Both the position numbers and the translations under genes were made by a program. The notes beneath the pieces were generated by a model, which had not been told where the DNA came from, made no database searches, and worked only from the letters and a program-made list of their open reading frames with translations. Shown here piece by piece: positions 19,135 to 30,287 of a DNA stretch of 64,000 nucleotides. Source of the stretch: Leishmania donovani (lineage: Eukaryota; Euglenozoa; Kinetoplastea; Trypanosomatida; Trypanosomatidae). The stretch is taken from NCBI RefSeq assembly GCF_000227135.1, contig NC_018229.1, positions 1 to 64,000 on the forward strand. The letters are read 5' to 3'. Every line of letters begins with the position of its first letter. The stretch's first letter is position 1.

Positions 19135-19165
19135 CTGCACAGAAAAAAATAGAAGAGCAGAAGTC
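19135..19165 (-). promoter_or_regulatory. Predicted spliced-leader acceptor of the SRP14-like gene
   Basis: The minus strand reads cttctgctcttctatttttt then ctgtgcag, with AG at 19135-19136 and the chosen ATG 25 bases further on. Confidence 0.7.
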
Positions 19166-20332
19166 TCCAAGGCACCGGACCCCGAACCACTGCTGTGGGT
19201 GGTGCAACGCTGTCTTGGTGCCTCTGCGCAGCTTTCTACTACACACACACGCACGCACACACGAATGAAAATCAGAAACAAGTGAGGCTGACTCTGTCGC
19301 GTCGGGGTACGGACTGGGCACAGCATGCGCGTCACAAGGTGTCGGGAAGAGAACGGAGAAGACGACTTGAATCGTTGTGGCTTTGCCACTGCGCTGATGC
19401 ACATGCTCCCTGCAGAGGCGAGGAGCAGCACAACAGCTGGTGGCATACACGCAGAGATGAGTGGAAGGGTGTCATGGCGCGACTCCGACCGTTCACGGGA
19501 GGGGGGCTGCATGGAGAACCAAAGCGCCCGTTGCGGCAGCAGGGAAACGCCGGGAGAGGGCGTCTATCGCACGTCACCCACAGCGTCGCATCGCGTGGGG
19601 GAGAGGTCGCGCTGACCATCGGGGGAGGCGTAGGACACACGCGCCATCTGCTTCCCTGCCCTTTCGGCCTCACCGCTTTTCTCTTTGCCTCCGGCGGTTT
19701 CGCATCTCACATTCTTCGCTGAAGAGTGCGGGCGCGCACACAGTCGATGCGCCGAAAGGCGCCCTGCCCACAGTGCACAGCGGCGCACCAGACGCACACC
19801 CCTTCGGCACTTGTCAGCGCCTCTTGCTTCGTTTACCGTTGGTGATGGATGCCTCGTTTCATGTAGCGCCCGCTCGCCAATAACGGCTGGCGCCCTCCCC
19901 TTCAGAGGTGGTAGTGGTGGTGGGGAGAGGCAGTGCAGTCCTTGGCAGTGGCCACAGTACAGAGCCCAGAGAGGCGCTCACGCGTATACACATGCATAAA
20001 AAAAAGAACAAGGGAGCGGCAGAGGAGGGCGAAAGGTGAAGCATGGCGGCTTCTGAGGAGTGCGGCTTCACCTATGCGGAGAGCGCCTCTGCCACCGCGC
20101 GAAACGCACACGCACACACACACAGACACAGGCACACGCATCATGGCCGACACAAAACAACTGCGCATTGCACAGAGATAGTGACGCGTCGTGAAGTCGG
20201 GAGTCAAGCAACGTGGCCAGCACACAACACCCATCGAAAAGGGTCGAGCAACGATACGAAGCAGTGCGGTGCGGAAATCTTGAAAACACGTGAAACTATG
20301 AAAAAAAAAAATCATCTCGTCACCTACTTTGC

Positions 20333-20520
20333 ATGCACTCGTTGCTCAAGCACGTTGAGCCCGTTTTTGCTCCGCACCACAACACGAGGTCCACACGCCG
20401 CTCGACTCACCCCTCTCCCCACTCCCCCTCCGGCCCTCCCCCCACAGAGGCTCCGAATCCCGTGGTGCGACGCAGCGGTGGGCACACGCCTTACGGCAAA
20501 AATCCACCCCTCCCCCTCCC
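20333..20520 (-). repeat. SIDER-like repeat fragment, inverted relative to the 15.2 kb copy
   Basis: The reverse complement of 20333-20402 matches the end of the repeat at 15641-15711. The reverse complement of 20484-20512 matches sequence on the right side of the gap at 4798-4833. The 5' half of the element is absent. Confidence 0.7.
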
Positions 20521-20592
20521 CGCACCCGCCCACCGGAATGAAAAGAATAGAAGCAGTACACTCGAAGCCTGCTGAAGAGGTGGAGCAGCACA

Positions 20593-20617
20593 GTGTGTGT
20601 GTGTGTGTGTGTGTGTG
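20593..20617. repeat. (GT)n microsatellite
   Basis: About 12 GT units next to the repeat fragment. Confidence 0.95.
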
Positions 20618-21346
20618 CGCCCTTGCTTGCAACTGTCGGTGTGTAGTTGGCGCGTGCCTTTGAGATTTGCGTCGGCTTTTTTTTTTCGCCTTCGACGGGC
20701 CCAGCATCCTGCTGGCCCCTGCTGCCTCCGTGCATCGTCGGTTTCGGGGTGTGTCGAGAGACACACAAACAAACAAAGCGAGCCGCTGCGTAGCCCGACG
20801 CAGCGACGTCGCTTCCCCCGACACCGTCACCTGAACGTGCGCGCATCCCGCTCGCCTCCCCTCTGCGGTGTTCGGCGCCCACAAAATCCCCCACCGCTGA
20901 CACTGCTGTGATCTCTCCCACATGCAAAGAGGTCCCCGTCGAGCGTACGTGAGAGCAGAAGCAGGATGCAGTGCCGAGGAGGCACACGCGCGCACGTGCA
21001 CGTAGGCATACTGGGATGCACTCGAAACACACCTGTGCGCGACGAGCGGGTTTCCCATGCTCATGCCTGCTGAGGCGACGGGCGCATGGAATGCGTGTAC
21101 GGAGAAAGTGTGTGTGTGTGGAGAGGGGGAGGGCACCATCAGCATGTGAGAGCGCGCGGCGATGGGAGGGGGTGGTGTGGTGAAGAACGGCGAGGAAAGC
21201 TGAGATGGAGAGAGAAAGCGAGGCACGTGGCGAGCGAAACAAAATCGCTGTTTCAAGCACCACAGAGTACATCACTGACACTGACGAGGCGAGGGGGTCA
21301 GGAGGTCGGGGGTGGTGAGGAGACGCGCGCGGGCCCACAGCCGAGT

Positions 21347-21347
<1 letters not shown>

Positions 21348-21382
<35 letters not shown>
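21348..21382. repeat. (CA)n microsatellite
   Basis: About 17 CA units about 400 bases downstream of the CCCH gene stop, within its probable 3' UTR. Confidence 0.95.
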
Positions 21383-21385
<3 letters not shown>

Positions 21386-21787
21386 TGTATATACACCAAA
21401 AGCACAAGTGTGCACTCATCAGTATGCAGACGCACACACGCGCACACAAGCTACATCTACACACACGCGCGAGAAGGAGTGCTAGGGTGTACGGAAAGGG
21501 AAAAGACAAAGACATATATATAGGCGAATAGAGAAGAGGGAAGGGGTTTCGCTGCAACGACGTCGAAACGGAGCGAGAAGCGTGGCAGCACAGAGATGCG
21601 CGGCACGCATCGCTCGCGGCTGGAGGTGCGACGTGAGAAGCAACCAAAACGAGGAAGAAGGAAAGAAGAGCACGGGAGGGTGCATTGCGCAGCCCCCCTC
21701 CCCCAACACGCACACGCCGAAGCTGTCGAGGTCCCTCGCGCCCATCTACAGCCCCCGGCTAGGGGGATTGCCGCAATCCGAAAATCA

Positions 21788-24712
21788 TCACCGTGTGTTC
21801 CCACGACGCACCGCAGCGGCGGTGGGTGGGTGCTGCAGCGGCACGGCGGTGCCAGTGGTAAGCGGCGCCACCACCGCCGCCGCTGAGCCCCACCGCTGCA
21901 GTAAAGGATGCTGCGTGGGCGGAAGTGGTTGCGCCTGCGGTTCCCGTACCAGCATTAAAGGCGTTCCCACAAGCAACGGCTTCTGTCGTGGTTGCCGCTG
22001 TACAGGAAGCTGTTTCACTGTGTTGACGCGATGGTTGAAGAATCCTACGGTGGCGCCTTGCTGCATCCGGTGTGGAGGCGACATTATCACCGCTGGTTGG
22101 CGCATGGCCTCCGCAGCGCCAACGGAGGCCATCGTCGGATACAGCAGCGCACCTTCCCCGCACAACGCGGCGCCGCTGACGTTTTTCGCCCCCCTCCACG
22201 CAGTTGCCTGAGTGGCGTTGCCATCTCCACCGTTCGAGGTGTTCGCTCGGTCACATGGCGCCATCGCCACGGCAGGCCCAGAGAGGAGCGCTGGTGGTGG
22301 CGGCGGCGGCGGTAGACGCGTCTCCTCCCGCGCCGTCTCCGCCGCCTGCGGGCACACAGGCGGGATGACTTGGCCCTGCATCTGTGGCGGCGCCGCTATG
22401 TTCGCCACCTGTGCACCACTGCCTCCGCTCATCACCTCCTTGCCGCCGGGGCCGACCGCGTCAAGCGCAGCAGCCGGGAGAACGACGCCGGCAACGCTGC
22501 TGGTGAGGGCGCTCAAGTCTACACTCAGCGGCAGCGGTGGCTGGTTAACCAGCCGCTGCACAAACGGGATCAGCGAGTGGATAAAGTGGCAGGAGGTGCC
22601 CAGGTTGCACATGCGCTTGAACTGAAAGTGCGCGCAGTGTCGCGGGCGCACGATGGCGGTCTGAGTGTCGTGGGTCGCACCACCGGCCGCGTCGCCACTG
22701 AGCGCATGGTACGTATGCAAGGCACCCTCGGTCTGCAGGATGAGCTCCGACAGTATGAGCTGCGGGGAGCTATTCGGCTGGTTTGGTGGGTACACGGCAA
22801 AGATCATGCCTGTGGCTATCGTGGGATACTCGAGCGTGTTGCGCCCCCCAGCAAGCTCCTCACGGTTCATCTGACGCACGCCAGAGGTGGTGATGCTGTT
22901 TTCGTTCATGTGCACCTGCGTCGCCGTGGAGACGACAAGGCTGTGGATGTACGGGCACTTCGCCGCGCTGGAGCAGCGGTGGCGCAGATAGCGATTGCAC
23001 AGCTGAAAGCGAAAACGCATGCGGTTGCCGTAGCGCTCGTTCAGGGAGGCGTACTTAATGGCGCCACGCGTGATGGCAACTTGCTCGCTCTTGATCCGGT
23101 AGTGTTGTCGCATGTCAGAATCGTAGACGGAGAGCTGTGACCCTGCCGGGCACCAAACCTCGTCTCCCTCCTCGCCGTCACCACCGCCACCGCGGTCGCT
23201 GCCGCTGCGCGCACGTGCCCGGTGCGCGTCCAGCATCTCGGTGAGCTGGGTGACGGTGAAACTCGGGGCTGCAGCCGAGCCAGTGGCAGGCGGCAGAGCT
23301 GCAGCGTCAGTGCTCGGCTTGAGTCGCGGTTGATGTCGCTGATGCTGAGGGTGGTAGGCATAGCTGTGCTGCTCCGCGGCGGGCTGGTCTGCCGGCGCCA
23401 ACGTGGGGTCCGCGTGAAACGGTGTGATGGGCACACTGTCGCTGTCACTTGGCTCGGCACTGGGCCAATCCTGCGGCGGCCGGTGACTCGCCTCAATCGA
23501 GGAAATCACGGAGGGTGGCTTTGTGGGTCTGTGAGACCTCTGCGCTGTCGATGCCCCGGTCTGCCCGCCGTTCGTGTCCGTCCGCGCGGTGCCAGAGGTG
23601 CCCATCGACTCCGTGGGGCCCTGGTCACACACACTACTTTCCGAAAAGGACGCGCTCGCGCAGCGGCCAAGGCTGGACAGAAGAAGAGGAGCTGGAGCGG
23701 CTGCGGTGCCGCCGCCGCCGTATCCGCCTTCAACGCCGCCACTCCGGTGGCGATGGTTCACGTCACCCGGGGAGCTGTGCGAGGCAGCGGAGCGCCGCCG
23801 GCTGTCGCTGCCGGTGCCGTAGTCGGCATCGACGGCGAAGCCGCCTGTCTCTTCAAAGAAATGATCGGCGGTGGCGTACGATTGCGGCGTCGTTACAGAC
23901 GCCGATGCCGCCCTGCTCCGACCATACCTGTTGAGGCGGAACTGGTAGTCGTGCATGAGGAGCACACCAGAGTTCGAGGTGGTACCCTCCACCACGTCCA
24001 CGTCGGGCAGGAGGCCGGCGCTGCTGTTGCGCCAGTTGCCACCGCTGTAGTGACTGCTCGCGCGGCTGGCAGAAGACGTACGCGAGAGCGCTTCTTGTGG
24101 CTGAGAAGTCTTCGGGGAGAGAAGGGTGTAGTGCGCGTGCCCGGATGGGTGCGATGATGCTTGCTGCGGGCGGTACGAGGCCTCGCTGCCGGACGCGGCA
24201 GACACGGTGCCGCGAGATGCGTGCCGGTGAAAAACCACGTTTAGGTGCTGCGACGCCAGTGCGGATCCGTTGCCGCTGCTGCCGACGAGGCTGCCCGGCA
24301 GTGTAAGACGACCTCCAGAGTCATCCGCGCGGGGCGAGTGGGCTGGGGTGGAGGTGGCGGTAGAAAGCGTACGGTAGGGGTTGTGGCGGTGCCATTGCGG
24401 CGAGGTGGTCAAGCTGGAGGCACTGCTCGTGTTCACGTCCACGGTGTCATCGTCGCCGCCACCTGTCACGACGAATCCTCGCGCAGCGCAGCGGACACCA
24501 TCGGAGCGAGGCCGCAGGATGCGGTGCGCCATCACATGCATTGCTTCCACTTCTACGCAGCTGGAGAGCGGTGAGAGTGGCTCTGGCAACTGCGCCGTTG
24601 TGTAGGCAACGTGCCCTGCTGCATTTCCAGCATATGTGCCGTTCTGTCCGAATGAGCTACGTCGCTGCAGCCGCGGCAGACCGCCGTCACCATCAAAGGC
24701 CAGAGGGTTCAT
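21788..24712 (-). CDS. CCCH zinc-finger protein with two fingers, probable RNA-binding regulator
   Basis: 974 residues from the ATG at 24710-24712, which follows a pyrimidine tract and AG. Two CCCH fingers lie in a central folded block. Finger 1 begins at about residue 572 (CNRYLRHRCSSAAKCPYIH, C-x7-C-x5-C-x3-H). Finger 2 begins at about 693 (CAHFQFKRMCNLGTSCHFIH, C-x8-C-x5-C-x3-H). The ~120 residues between and before them (QLSVYDSDMRQHYRIKSEQ, then RGAIKYASLNERYGN) look structured. The long N- and C-terminal arms are low-complexity, rich in Ser, Gln, His, Pro and Ala, and probably disordered. Because trypanosomatids regulate mostly after transcription, such CCCH proteins commonly control mRNA stability or translation. 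Its targets cannot be inferred here. Confidence 0.88.
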   Translation of the reverse strand: MNPLAFDGDGGLPRLQRRSSFGQNGTYAGNAAGHVAYTTAQLPEPLSPLSSCVEVEAMHVMAHRILRPRSDGVRCAARGFVVTGGGDDDTVDVNTSSASSLTTSPQWHRHNPYRTLSTATSTPAHSPRADDSGGRLTLPGSLVGSSGNGSALASQHLNVVFHRHASRGTVSAASGSEASYRPQQASSHPSGHAHYTLLSPKTSQPQEALSRTSSASRASSHYSGGNWRNSSAGLLPDVDVVEGTTSNSGVLLMHDYQFRLNRYGRSRAASASVTTPQSYATADHFFEETGGFAVDADYGTGSDSRRRSAASHSSPGDVNHRHRSGGVEGGYGGGGTAAAPAPLLLSSLGRCASASFSESSVCDQGPTESMGTSGTARTDTNGGQTGASTAQRSHRPTKPPSVISSIEASHRPPQDWPSAEPSDSDSVPITPFHADPTLAPADQPAAEQHSYAYHPQHQRHQPRLKPSTDAAALPPATGSAAAPSFTVTQLTEMLDAHRARARSGSDRGGGGDGEEGDEVWCPAGSQLSVYDSDMRQHYRIKSEQVAITRGAIKYASLNERYGNRMRFRFQLCNRYLRHRCSSAAKCPYIHSLVVSTATQVHMNENSITTSGVRQMNREELAGGRNTLEYPTIATGMIFAVYPPNQPNSSPQLILSELILQTEGALHTYHALSGDAAGGATHDTQTAIVRPRHCAHFQFKRMCNLGTSCHFIHSLIPFVQRLVNQPPLPLSVDLSALTSSVAGVVLPAAALDAVGPGGKEVMSGGSGAQVANIAAPPQMQGQVIPPVCPQAAETAREETRLPPPPPPPALLSGPAVAMAPCDRANTSNGGDGNATQATAWRGAKNVSGAALCGEGALLYPTMASVGAAEAMRQPAVIMSPPHRMQQGATVGFFNHRVNTVKQLPVQRQPRQKPLLVGTPLMLVREPQAQPLPPTQHPLLQRWGSAAAVVAPLTTGTAVPLQHPPTAAAVRRGNTR

Positions 24713-26786
24713 CTATCAGTTTCCCACCTTCTCTATTACCAGGAAGTCGGCGAAAGCGAGCATGAGGGGGGTGGGGGGCAGTAGAAGGGCGCGGCTTGGC
24801 AAGGTAGCACCCCTCTGCAGATGCCACAACACGTCCCGTCCTTCGTTGTGCGGTGCTGCTCGTATCGGACTCCAGTGTACTTCAACTCTGTCTCTGCAAT
24901 GCCTCTCCCCTCCCCCTTACTGCATGACCGCACACGTCCGATGGGTCGATGCGCCGGTGTGCGTTGTACGTGCTAGCGAGTGTTCTCGGAAGATGCGGCC
25001 CTTTCTTCACAAACTATGGGGCCCAGCTCCGCTCCCCACGCGGGGCGCCTCTGCGTCTTCGACACCGCTACAGGTGGTCTGCCTGTTGCGCGCTCACGCT
25101 CACCCCCTCTTCTCTATGCGCCCTCTGATGGTTGCCGTTCGTTGTCACGCCTCCTCCGCCTTCCTCACGGTTGCAGAGAAGCGGCAAGGCGCCGCGCACC
25201 ACCCCCTGTCTACGTGTGTGACGGCTAGCTGGGCCGACGGAAGAGCAGGAGAAGGTACTACAGCGCGCAACCTCAAGGGCAGCGAGCGCTCCGATGCGGT
25301 TCGGTGTTTCGTGTGCGCGTGCTCCAGAAACGGATGAAGGGAGACTCAGAAGAAGTCGAGGCCGTGCTGGCCTGCGGTATGGATGTGGATGTGCGAAAAG
25401 GTCAGAGCACGTTCGCCTCCCAGTGTTGCAAGTGTGATGCATGCGATCGCTAAGCGGCAGACACAGACAGAGGGCGCGGAAGCACACAAGGATTCGGAAA
25501 GGCGTGAGCGAAGAGAAAGGGAGGGCAGAGAGCAATAGCGAAAGGGGAGGTTAAGAAGGCCTTCACAGCACAGCGAACAGGAAAGGGGGGTTGGTGCAAG
25601 TGCTAAGTGGCCACGCCAGCAAGCGCACACAGAGCACGTCGGCCGTCGCCTTCAGTGCGAGCATGCGAGAAGTGCACAGCAGCCCCAACATGCCGACTCG
25701 AGCCGCAGTGCTTTCATTGCTGAAGGTCATGTATGTGTATGTGTGTGTGTATGTGTGTGTGCGCGCGTGCGTGCGTGTCTGTCAGTCTGCTTGTCAGTGT
25801 AGGTTGAGCGGTGGCGTGCCAGAGAGCAGGTGGCATAGACGCGACTACACCGAAAGCCGGCAGTGACGCCGGTGAGCCTGCCTCGCTTGTCTTACACCAT
25901 TACGTCACACTTTGGCTTTCCTTGTCCGCCCTGTGTGCGCGTGAAACATCGGGCGGGGGAGGGGGGTGCGAGACCGGGCCGCTCGCAGAACGAGGGCCAC
26001 GCCGGCAGGAGTAGAGCAGGTCTTCTTCGGTGTGTGTCCAAGAGCATCGGCACGCGCATGCGCCTGTGCTTAGGTGCAAGGATGAGTGTGTGTGTGTGTG
26101 TGTGTGTGTGTATGCCACTCCGTCCCCTCAGCCGCCCGTCTCATCATGTGGAGACATAAAAGAGAGGGAGGGTGGGCGGGGCGCTTACTCTGGGGGCACG
26201 GCCAGTGGAAGCAGCGGGAGAGGAGGGGGAGGGGATGAGCGAAAATGTCAGTGCTCCCCCCCCCTTCTCGAGGAAGATGGCTACGCGAAGCGACGCTGGC
26301 AGGTAGAACAACGAACTCACGTCCACTCGACAAAAAAAAAGAAATGCGCAGATAGCGTCCCCCCATCTCGTCGCACCGTCACGTCCCCCGAGGCACGCGC
26401 GCAAGAGGCAGTAGTCGGCGCTCTCACGTCCAAAAGGCACGCCTTCACCACAGTAGAAGTGTGCGCGCGTGCCGATGAGCTCTGAAGCAGCAGCAGAGGC
26501 TGCGGCAGTACACAGAGGAGGAGCGTCCGGGCGCGTGCCTCGATAGGCAAGTAATCTCGTTGATCATGAGGCGGCCGCTGCGCAGCGCCACCTGGGCAAG
26601 CTCCACATCCCGAATAGCGTGCGCCTACATCATCCCCTGCGAACTGTTTACTCGAAATCTGTCGTGGGGATGAGGGGTCCTTGCGCGATTGACGACCGGC
26701 ACCTCTGCGCTGCACTGTAGTACGTTCTGTTGTGCCTCGAGCTCGCGGCAGCTGCGGCTGCCTCGATGGCGATGTCTGTCGGCTCA
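24713..26786. other. Intergenic region, 2.1 kb, no gene seen
   Basis: Leader of the CCCH gene at its left and probable 3' UTR of exportin-T at its right. It contains mixed GT tracts at ~25735-25775 and a clean (TG)n at 26085-26110. Confidence 0.6.
26085..26110. repeat. (TG)n microsatellite
   Basis: About 13 TG units in non-coding DNA. Confidence 0.95.
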
Positions 26787-29700
26787 TCATGTCAAGGGGT
26801 TTGCCGGCGTTCGACGTTGAGACTCATGCACGCGACTCAGCAGCTGCTTCATCTTTACCTTCAGCGCCGCGTTCACGCGTGGTTGGTCGCGTATCACGGT
26901 ACAACACTCCATCGCTGTGGCCTCGCCCACATACGGTGCCACGCGCTCATACAACACCTGCATCGCCGGTTCACCGTACCGCGCCACCAACACGCGGAAA
27001 AGCTGCAGCACCTCGCCCAGCAGCAGAAAATTCTTGGCGTCGTCGAGGTCGAAGGAGGGGTCGGCCAATGCGCCGAAGGCTGTGGGCAGGGCTTCCTGCA
27101 AGAGGCACTCGCTGAAGACCTGCTGATTCCTCTGCGCTGTCGCAGCATCTACCACATCGGTGGCGCTGCTGTATTGCGCCACCGCCTGAGCGACAACGGG
27201 ATCTGTCAGCTCCTGTGTGAGCTTCTCCAGCACCTGCAGCGCCGACTTGGGCAGCTCCAGCTCGGTCGGCAACGTCAGCGCGTAGCACAGCTGCCGCAGA
27301 ATGGACATCCAGCACGCAGACGGCATGAGCGCAAAGGCTGCCACGCAGCCCCAGGTGGAGACGCTGAAGAGAAACGTGAAGAACTGCTTGTACACGTTCA
27401 CCCGCTCGCGTGCGCTCTCGCTTACCACGCCCATGCACACCACCGGCGACGCCTCGCTCAGCTCACCAACCGCGCAAAGTCGGTGCCACAGCAGCGAGGT
27501 AAGCCGTGCAACGGAGAGCACGCCGCGATTGCCGGCTTTGTTCGCGTACTGAAACATCAGCCGCAGCAGCTTCGACAGCTCCGGTACAGCCTCCATCCAG
27601 TTGAGGCAGACCGTGACGTAGTCCTCAATGTAAGGCCGAAGCATCTCGTACGGCAGCGTGTTAATGAGTTGATGAAAAAACTGCCCTACGGCGTCACGCA
27701 ACACGGCACTGCCCGCCATCTGGTTCGCCACCTCCATCACCCGCTGCGTCACGTGCAGAAACATCTGCGCAACGAGCAAGCCTGTCGCCGACATCGCCGA
27801 CGAGGTGCTGAGTGGGGCATCCGACGGCGCACCGCACGCGGCGAGCGGCCCGTCAACGGCTACGCCGGACGCGTTGGGGTTGGTGCCCATGCGCCACTGA
27901 CCAGGCACGAAGCCATTCGGAGACGACGCCAATCCGTTGCTCGCGCCACTGCCCGCTGCCGACCCTGCGCCGCTGCTGCTCTCCGTGCTGCCCAGTCCCT
28001 TCGCTAAAGCGCTCAGGAAGGAGATGACATCCGCCACGGCACGCTCCGCCGCTGCGACACTCCGAGCGGCAGCATGACCGCTACCGCCTGCCGCGCCGCC
28101 GTTCATGCCAGCACAGGAGGCGCTGGCCTGCTGGAGGGAGTGCAGCGCTGAGCCCACGACGGTGTGCACGAGTTCTGCCTTGCGACCCAGCAGCGGCGCC
28201 ACCTCTGCGAGAACGGCGCTGGTGACCACCGCGGCGCCGTAGTCGTCCATGCTGGCCGAGGCAGTGAGCAACCGCAGAGCCTCTGACGAGCTGCCGTCTA
28301 GAGCGGGGCTCGCCTCCTCACTACAGATGCTGAGCAGGATCCCGATCGCCTCGTAGAGCTCGCGGCGATCGCCGGGCTGCAGCTGCGGCGCTGTCGTGAC
28401 GATGCTGTGCAGTGCGTTGACCATGTCCGCCGCGTAGGCGCCGAGCTGACTCTTCAGCAGCTGCAACAGGTAGCCGAATAAGTAGCAGATGCGGGCCCGT
28501 ACACGGTCGCTGCGACTCATAACTCCGCACGGCTGCAGGAGCAGCCGCTGAAGCAGCAACGGGATGAACTCCGGGCGGTACGTGAAGAAGAGGTAGTAGC
28601 GGCCTAGCACTTCAAAGAAGGCCAGGTGCACACAGGTGGCCTCGCCACTGACTACCGCCTCCGTCGTCAGGACACGCTGCAGCAGCTGCGTGATGGTGTC
28701 ATTGGGGTCTTTGAGATTCTCAAGACGGAGAGACTCGCCGATCTCGTAGAGGTATCGCAGCGCCGCCTCCACCACCTCGGGATCCGTGAAGTCCGCGTCA
28801 TCCTTCGCTGTGGACGCCCTTGTTGCGCCGCCGCCCTCGCTCAGCCGACTGAGCCCGGTCAAGAGAAGACTGTGAAGATGTGACATGACGAGGTCAGGCC
28901 GACGGCGGTGCAGCAGCCGCAGCAGGTTATGCAGCGTCTTCCGCTGATCAATGACCGTGTCGTCCCAGATGCGATTCTCGTCGTAGGCCACGCCGGGGAT
29001 CCTTGTTTGGTGGAATAACGTCGCGAGCAGCTCCACGGCCTCGGACTCCAGCAGGTACGCACTCTTGAGATAGACCTGCAGAAAGGGTAGCAGGGCATCA
29101 TGCACGTCGAACAGGTTCAGCTGCAGCACTAGAATCACCTGCCCAACGACGGCATGCAATGCGCCGGCGAGCCCGTCAAGAAGGTCAGCCGTGACGGTGA
29201 AGGGTTCGTCACGCAGCACCACACCACTTACCTCAACCGTGGCAGCCGAGCGGGTGGCCGGCTGCTGCTGGGCAAGCGACGCGCAAGTGTCAAGCAGGGA
29301 AAGAAACTGGCCGGCCACGGCCACGGCGAACTTGGCGGCCGCTTCCATGAAAAGCACCGCCGCCTCCGAGGGTGGCGGGAGCTCGAACAGCGACATCATG
29401 CGTGGCACCGAGTCGACAACGCTCAGGGCGCGAAGGGATCTCATCTTTATGCCAGGCAGCTGCTTCTTCTCCACCAGCGATAACAGGCACTCACAGGCTG
29501 CCACCTGCAGGGGCGGCACAGTGAGGAGAAAGTGCAGGAGATGGATCCAGTTCTCCGTCATGAAGAGGTTCACATCGGCCCACTCAATGTAGGTTTGCAT
29601 CACGCTCAGACACAGCCTTGCCATGTCGGGGTTGCGCGCACGGGCGTCGCTGAGGAGTATGTTGTACCACATATCTGCCGCCTTCGGAAGGACTCGTTCA

Positions 29701-30287
29701 CGCATCGCGTCCTTCAACTCCATGTCGCGAGCCTGCTGCTGCTTGCCGCGCTCCTGTCGATCCCGCACACAGACAACACGCTCATCAATGTACTCGAAGA
29801 TGCGCAACACGTAGATGGTCACAAGATCGGCGGTGGGGAGGTAGGGGCTCGTCGGGCGGCGGTCGAGCATCTCAAACAGATCGTCGAAAATCGACTGCCA
29901 GCGCGCTGGGTAGAACAGCTGCAGTCCCACCACCATCATCTGTGCGTGCTTGTTGACGACATAGTCTATCGGCGTCACGGTCGGGGACGCGAAGAGGTAC
30001 CGGTGAATGAAAGAGAGGAGCGTGTGGTAAAACTCCTGTGCCTGTTCGGCGTCCACCGTGGCCGCCAGCATCGGGAGGTGGTGCATGACCGTGTTGAAGG
30101 CCCAGAAGCACCGCAGCTCGTCCACCGCCTCGTTGCTGATGATGTGAAAACTCAGCTTCAGCCCCTCTGCGCTCTCACGGAGGTCCATCAGGTAGCGCTC
30201 CGCCTCGAGGCGGGCGCTGTGCGACACACTCGGGTCAAAGTTGTGCGTGAGCTGCAGCGCCTCCGTAAAGTTCTCCGTGCGCGGCAT
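26787..30287 (-). CDS. Exportin-T (tRNA export karyopherin, XPOT/Los1 family)
   Basis: 1,166 residues, comparable to yeast Los1 (~1,100) and human XPOT (~960). XPOT carries mature tRNA out of the nucleus with RanGTP. The N-terminal region matches the family in order: an opening helix around HNFDPSVSHSARLEAERYL; the exportin-1/importin-beta-like block with WQSIFDDLFEMLDR; IYVLRIFEYIDERVV, like human LRILMAIDSEIVV; ELKDAMRERVLPKAADMWYN, like IKDTMREQCIPNLVESWYQ; and YIEWADVNLFMTENWIHLL, like YVSWIDLSLIANDRFINML. The rest is all-helical, as expected for HEAT repeats, with a Gly/Ser/Ala-rich insert at about 770-815. The ATG at 30285-30287 follows a strong polypyrimidine tract whose first AG lies only two bases upstream, an oddity, but the homology begins right after this ATG. 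Confidence 0.85.
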   Translation of the reverse strand: MPRTENFTEALQLTHNFDPSVSHSARLEAERYLMDLRESAEGLKLSFHIISNEAVDELRCFWAFNTVMHHLPMLAATVDAEQAQEFYHTLLSFIHRYLFASPTVTPIDYVVNKHAQMMVVGLQLFYPARWQSIFDDLFEMLDRRPTSPYLPTADLVTIYVLRIFEYIDERVVCVRDRQERGKQQQARDMELKDAMRERVLPKAADMWYNILLSDARARNPDMARLCLSVMQTYIEWADVNLFMTENWIHLLHFLLTVPPLQVAACECLLSLVEKKQLPGIKMRSLRALSVVDSVPRMMSLFELPPPSEAAVLFMEAAAKFAVAVAGQFLSLLDTCASLAQQQPATRSAATVEVSGVVLRDEPFTVTADLLDGLAGALHAVVGQVILVLQLNLFDVHDALLPFLQVYLKSAYLLESEAVELLATLFHQTRIPGVAYDENRIWDDTVIDQRKTLHNLLRLLHRRRPDLVMSHLHSLLLTGLSRLSEGGGATRASTAKDDADFTDPEVVEAALRYLYEIGESLRLENLKDPNDTITQLLQRVLTTEAVVSGEATCVHLAFFEVLGRYYLFFTYRPEFIPLLLQRLLLQPCGVMSRSDRVRARICYLFGYLLQLLKSQLGAYAADMVNALHSIVTTAPQLQPGDRRELYEAIGILLSICSEEASPALDGSSSEALRLLTASASMDDYGAAVVTSAVLAEVAPLLGRKAELVHTVVGSALHSLQQASASCAGMNGGAAGGSGHAAARSVAAAERAVADVISFLSALAKGLGSTESSSGAGSAAGSGASNGLASSPNGFVPGQWRMGTNPNASGVAVDGPLAACGAPSDAPLSTSSAMSATGLLVAQMFLHVTQRVMEVANQMAGSAVLRDAVGQFFHQLINTLPYEMLRPYIEDYVTVCLNWMEAVPELSKLLRLMFQYANKAGNRGVLSVARLTSLLWHRLCAVGELSEASPVVCMGVVSESARERVNVYKQFFTFLFSVSTWGCVAAFALMPSACWMSILRQLCYALTLPTELELPKSALQVLEKLTQELTDPVVAQAVAQYSSATDVVDAATAQRNQQVFSECLLQEALPTAFGALADPSFDLDDAKNFLLLGEVLQLFRVLVARYGEPAMQVLYERVAPYVGEATAMECCTVIRDQPRVNAALKVKMKQLLSRVHESQRRTPANPLT

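Larger units (their letters stand above)
19110..21787. other. Intergenic region, 2.7 kb, no gene seen
   Basis: Largest internal spacer. It holds a trans-splice tract at its left end, a SIDER-like fragment (20333-20520), a (GT)n tract at 20593-20617 and a (CA)n tract at 21348-21382. Mostly the probable 3' UTR of the CCCH gene; that UTR is unusually long and repeat-rich. Confidence 0.6.

Noticed and set aside
18045..19190. Hydrophobic N-terminal extension (possible signal peptide) on the SRP14-like protein
   Set aside because: It is the translated polypyrimidine tract of the splice acceptor. The AG at 19135-19136 removes it from the mature mRNA.
20324..21713. Long minus-strand ORFs (310 and 455 codons) in the 19.1-21.8 kb spacer
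   Set aside because: They run through microsatellites and the dispersed repeat, overlap each other in different frames, and show Cys/Val/His-Thr repeat artefacts.
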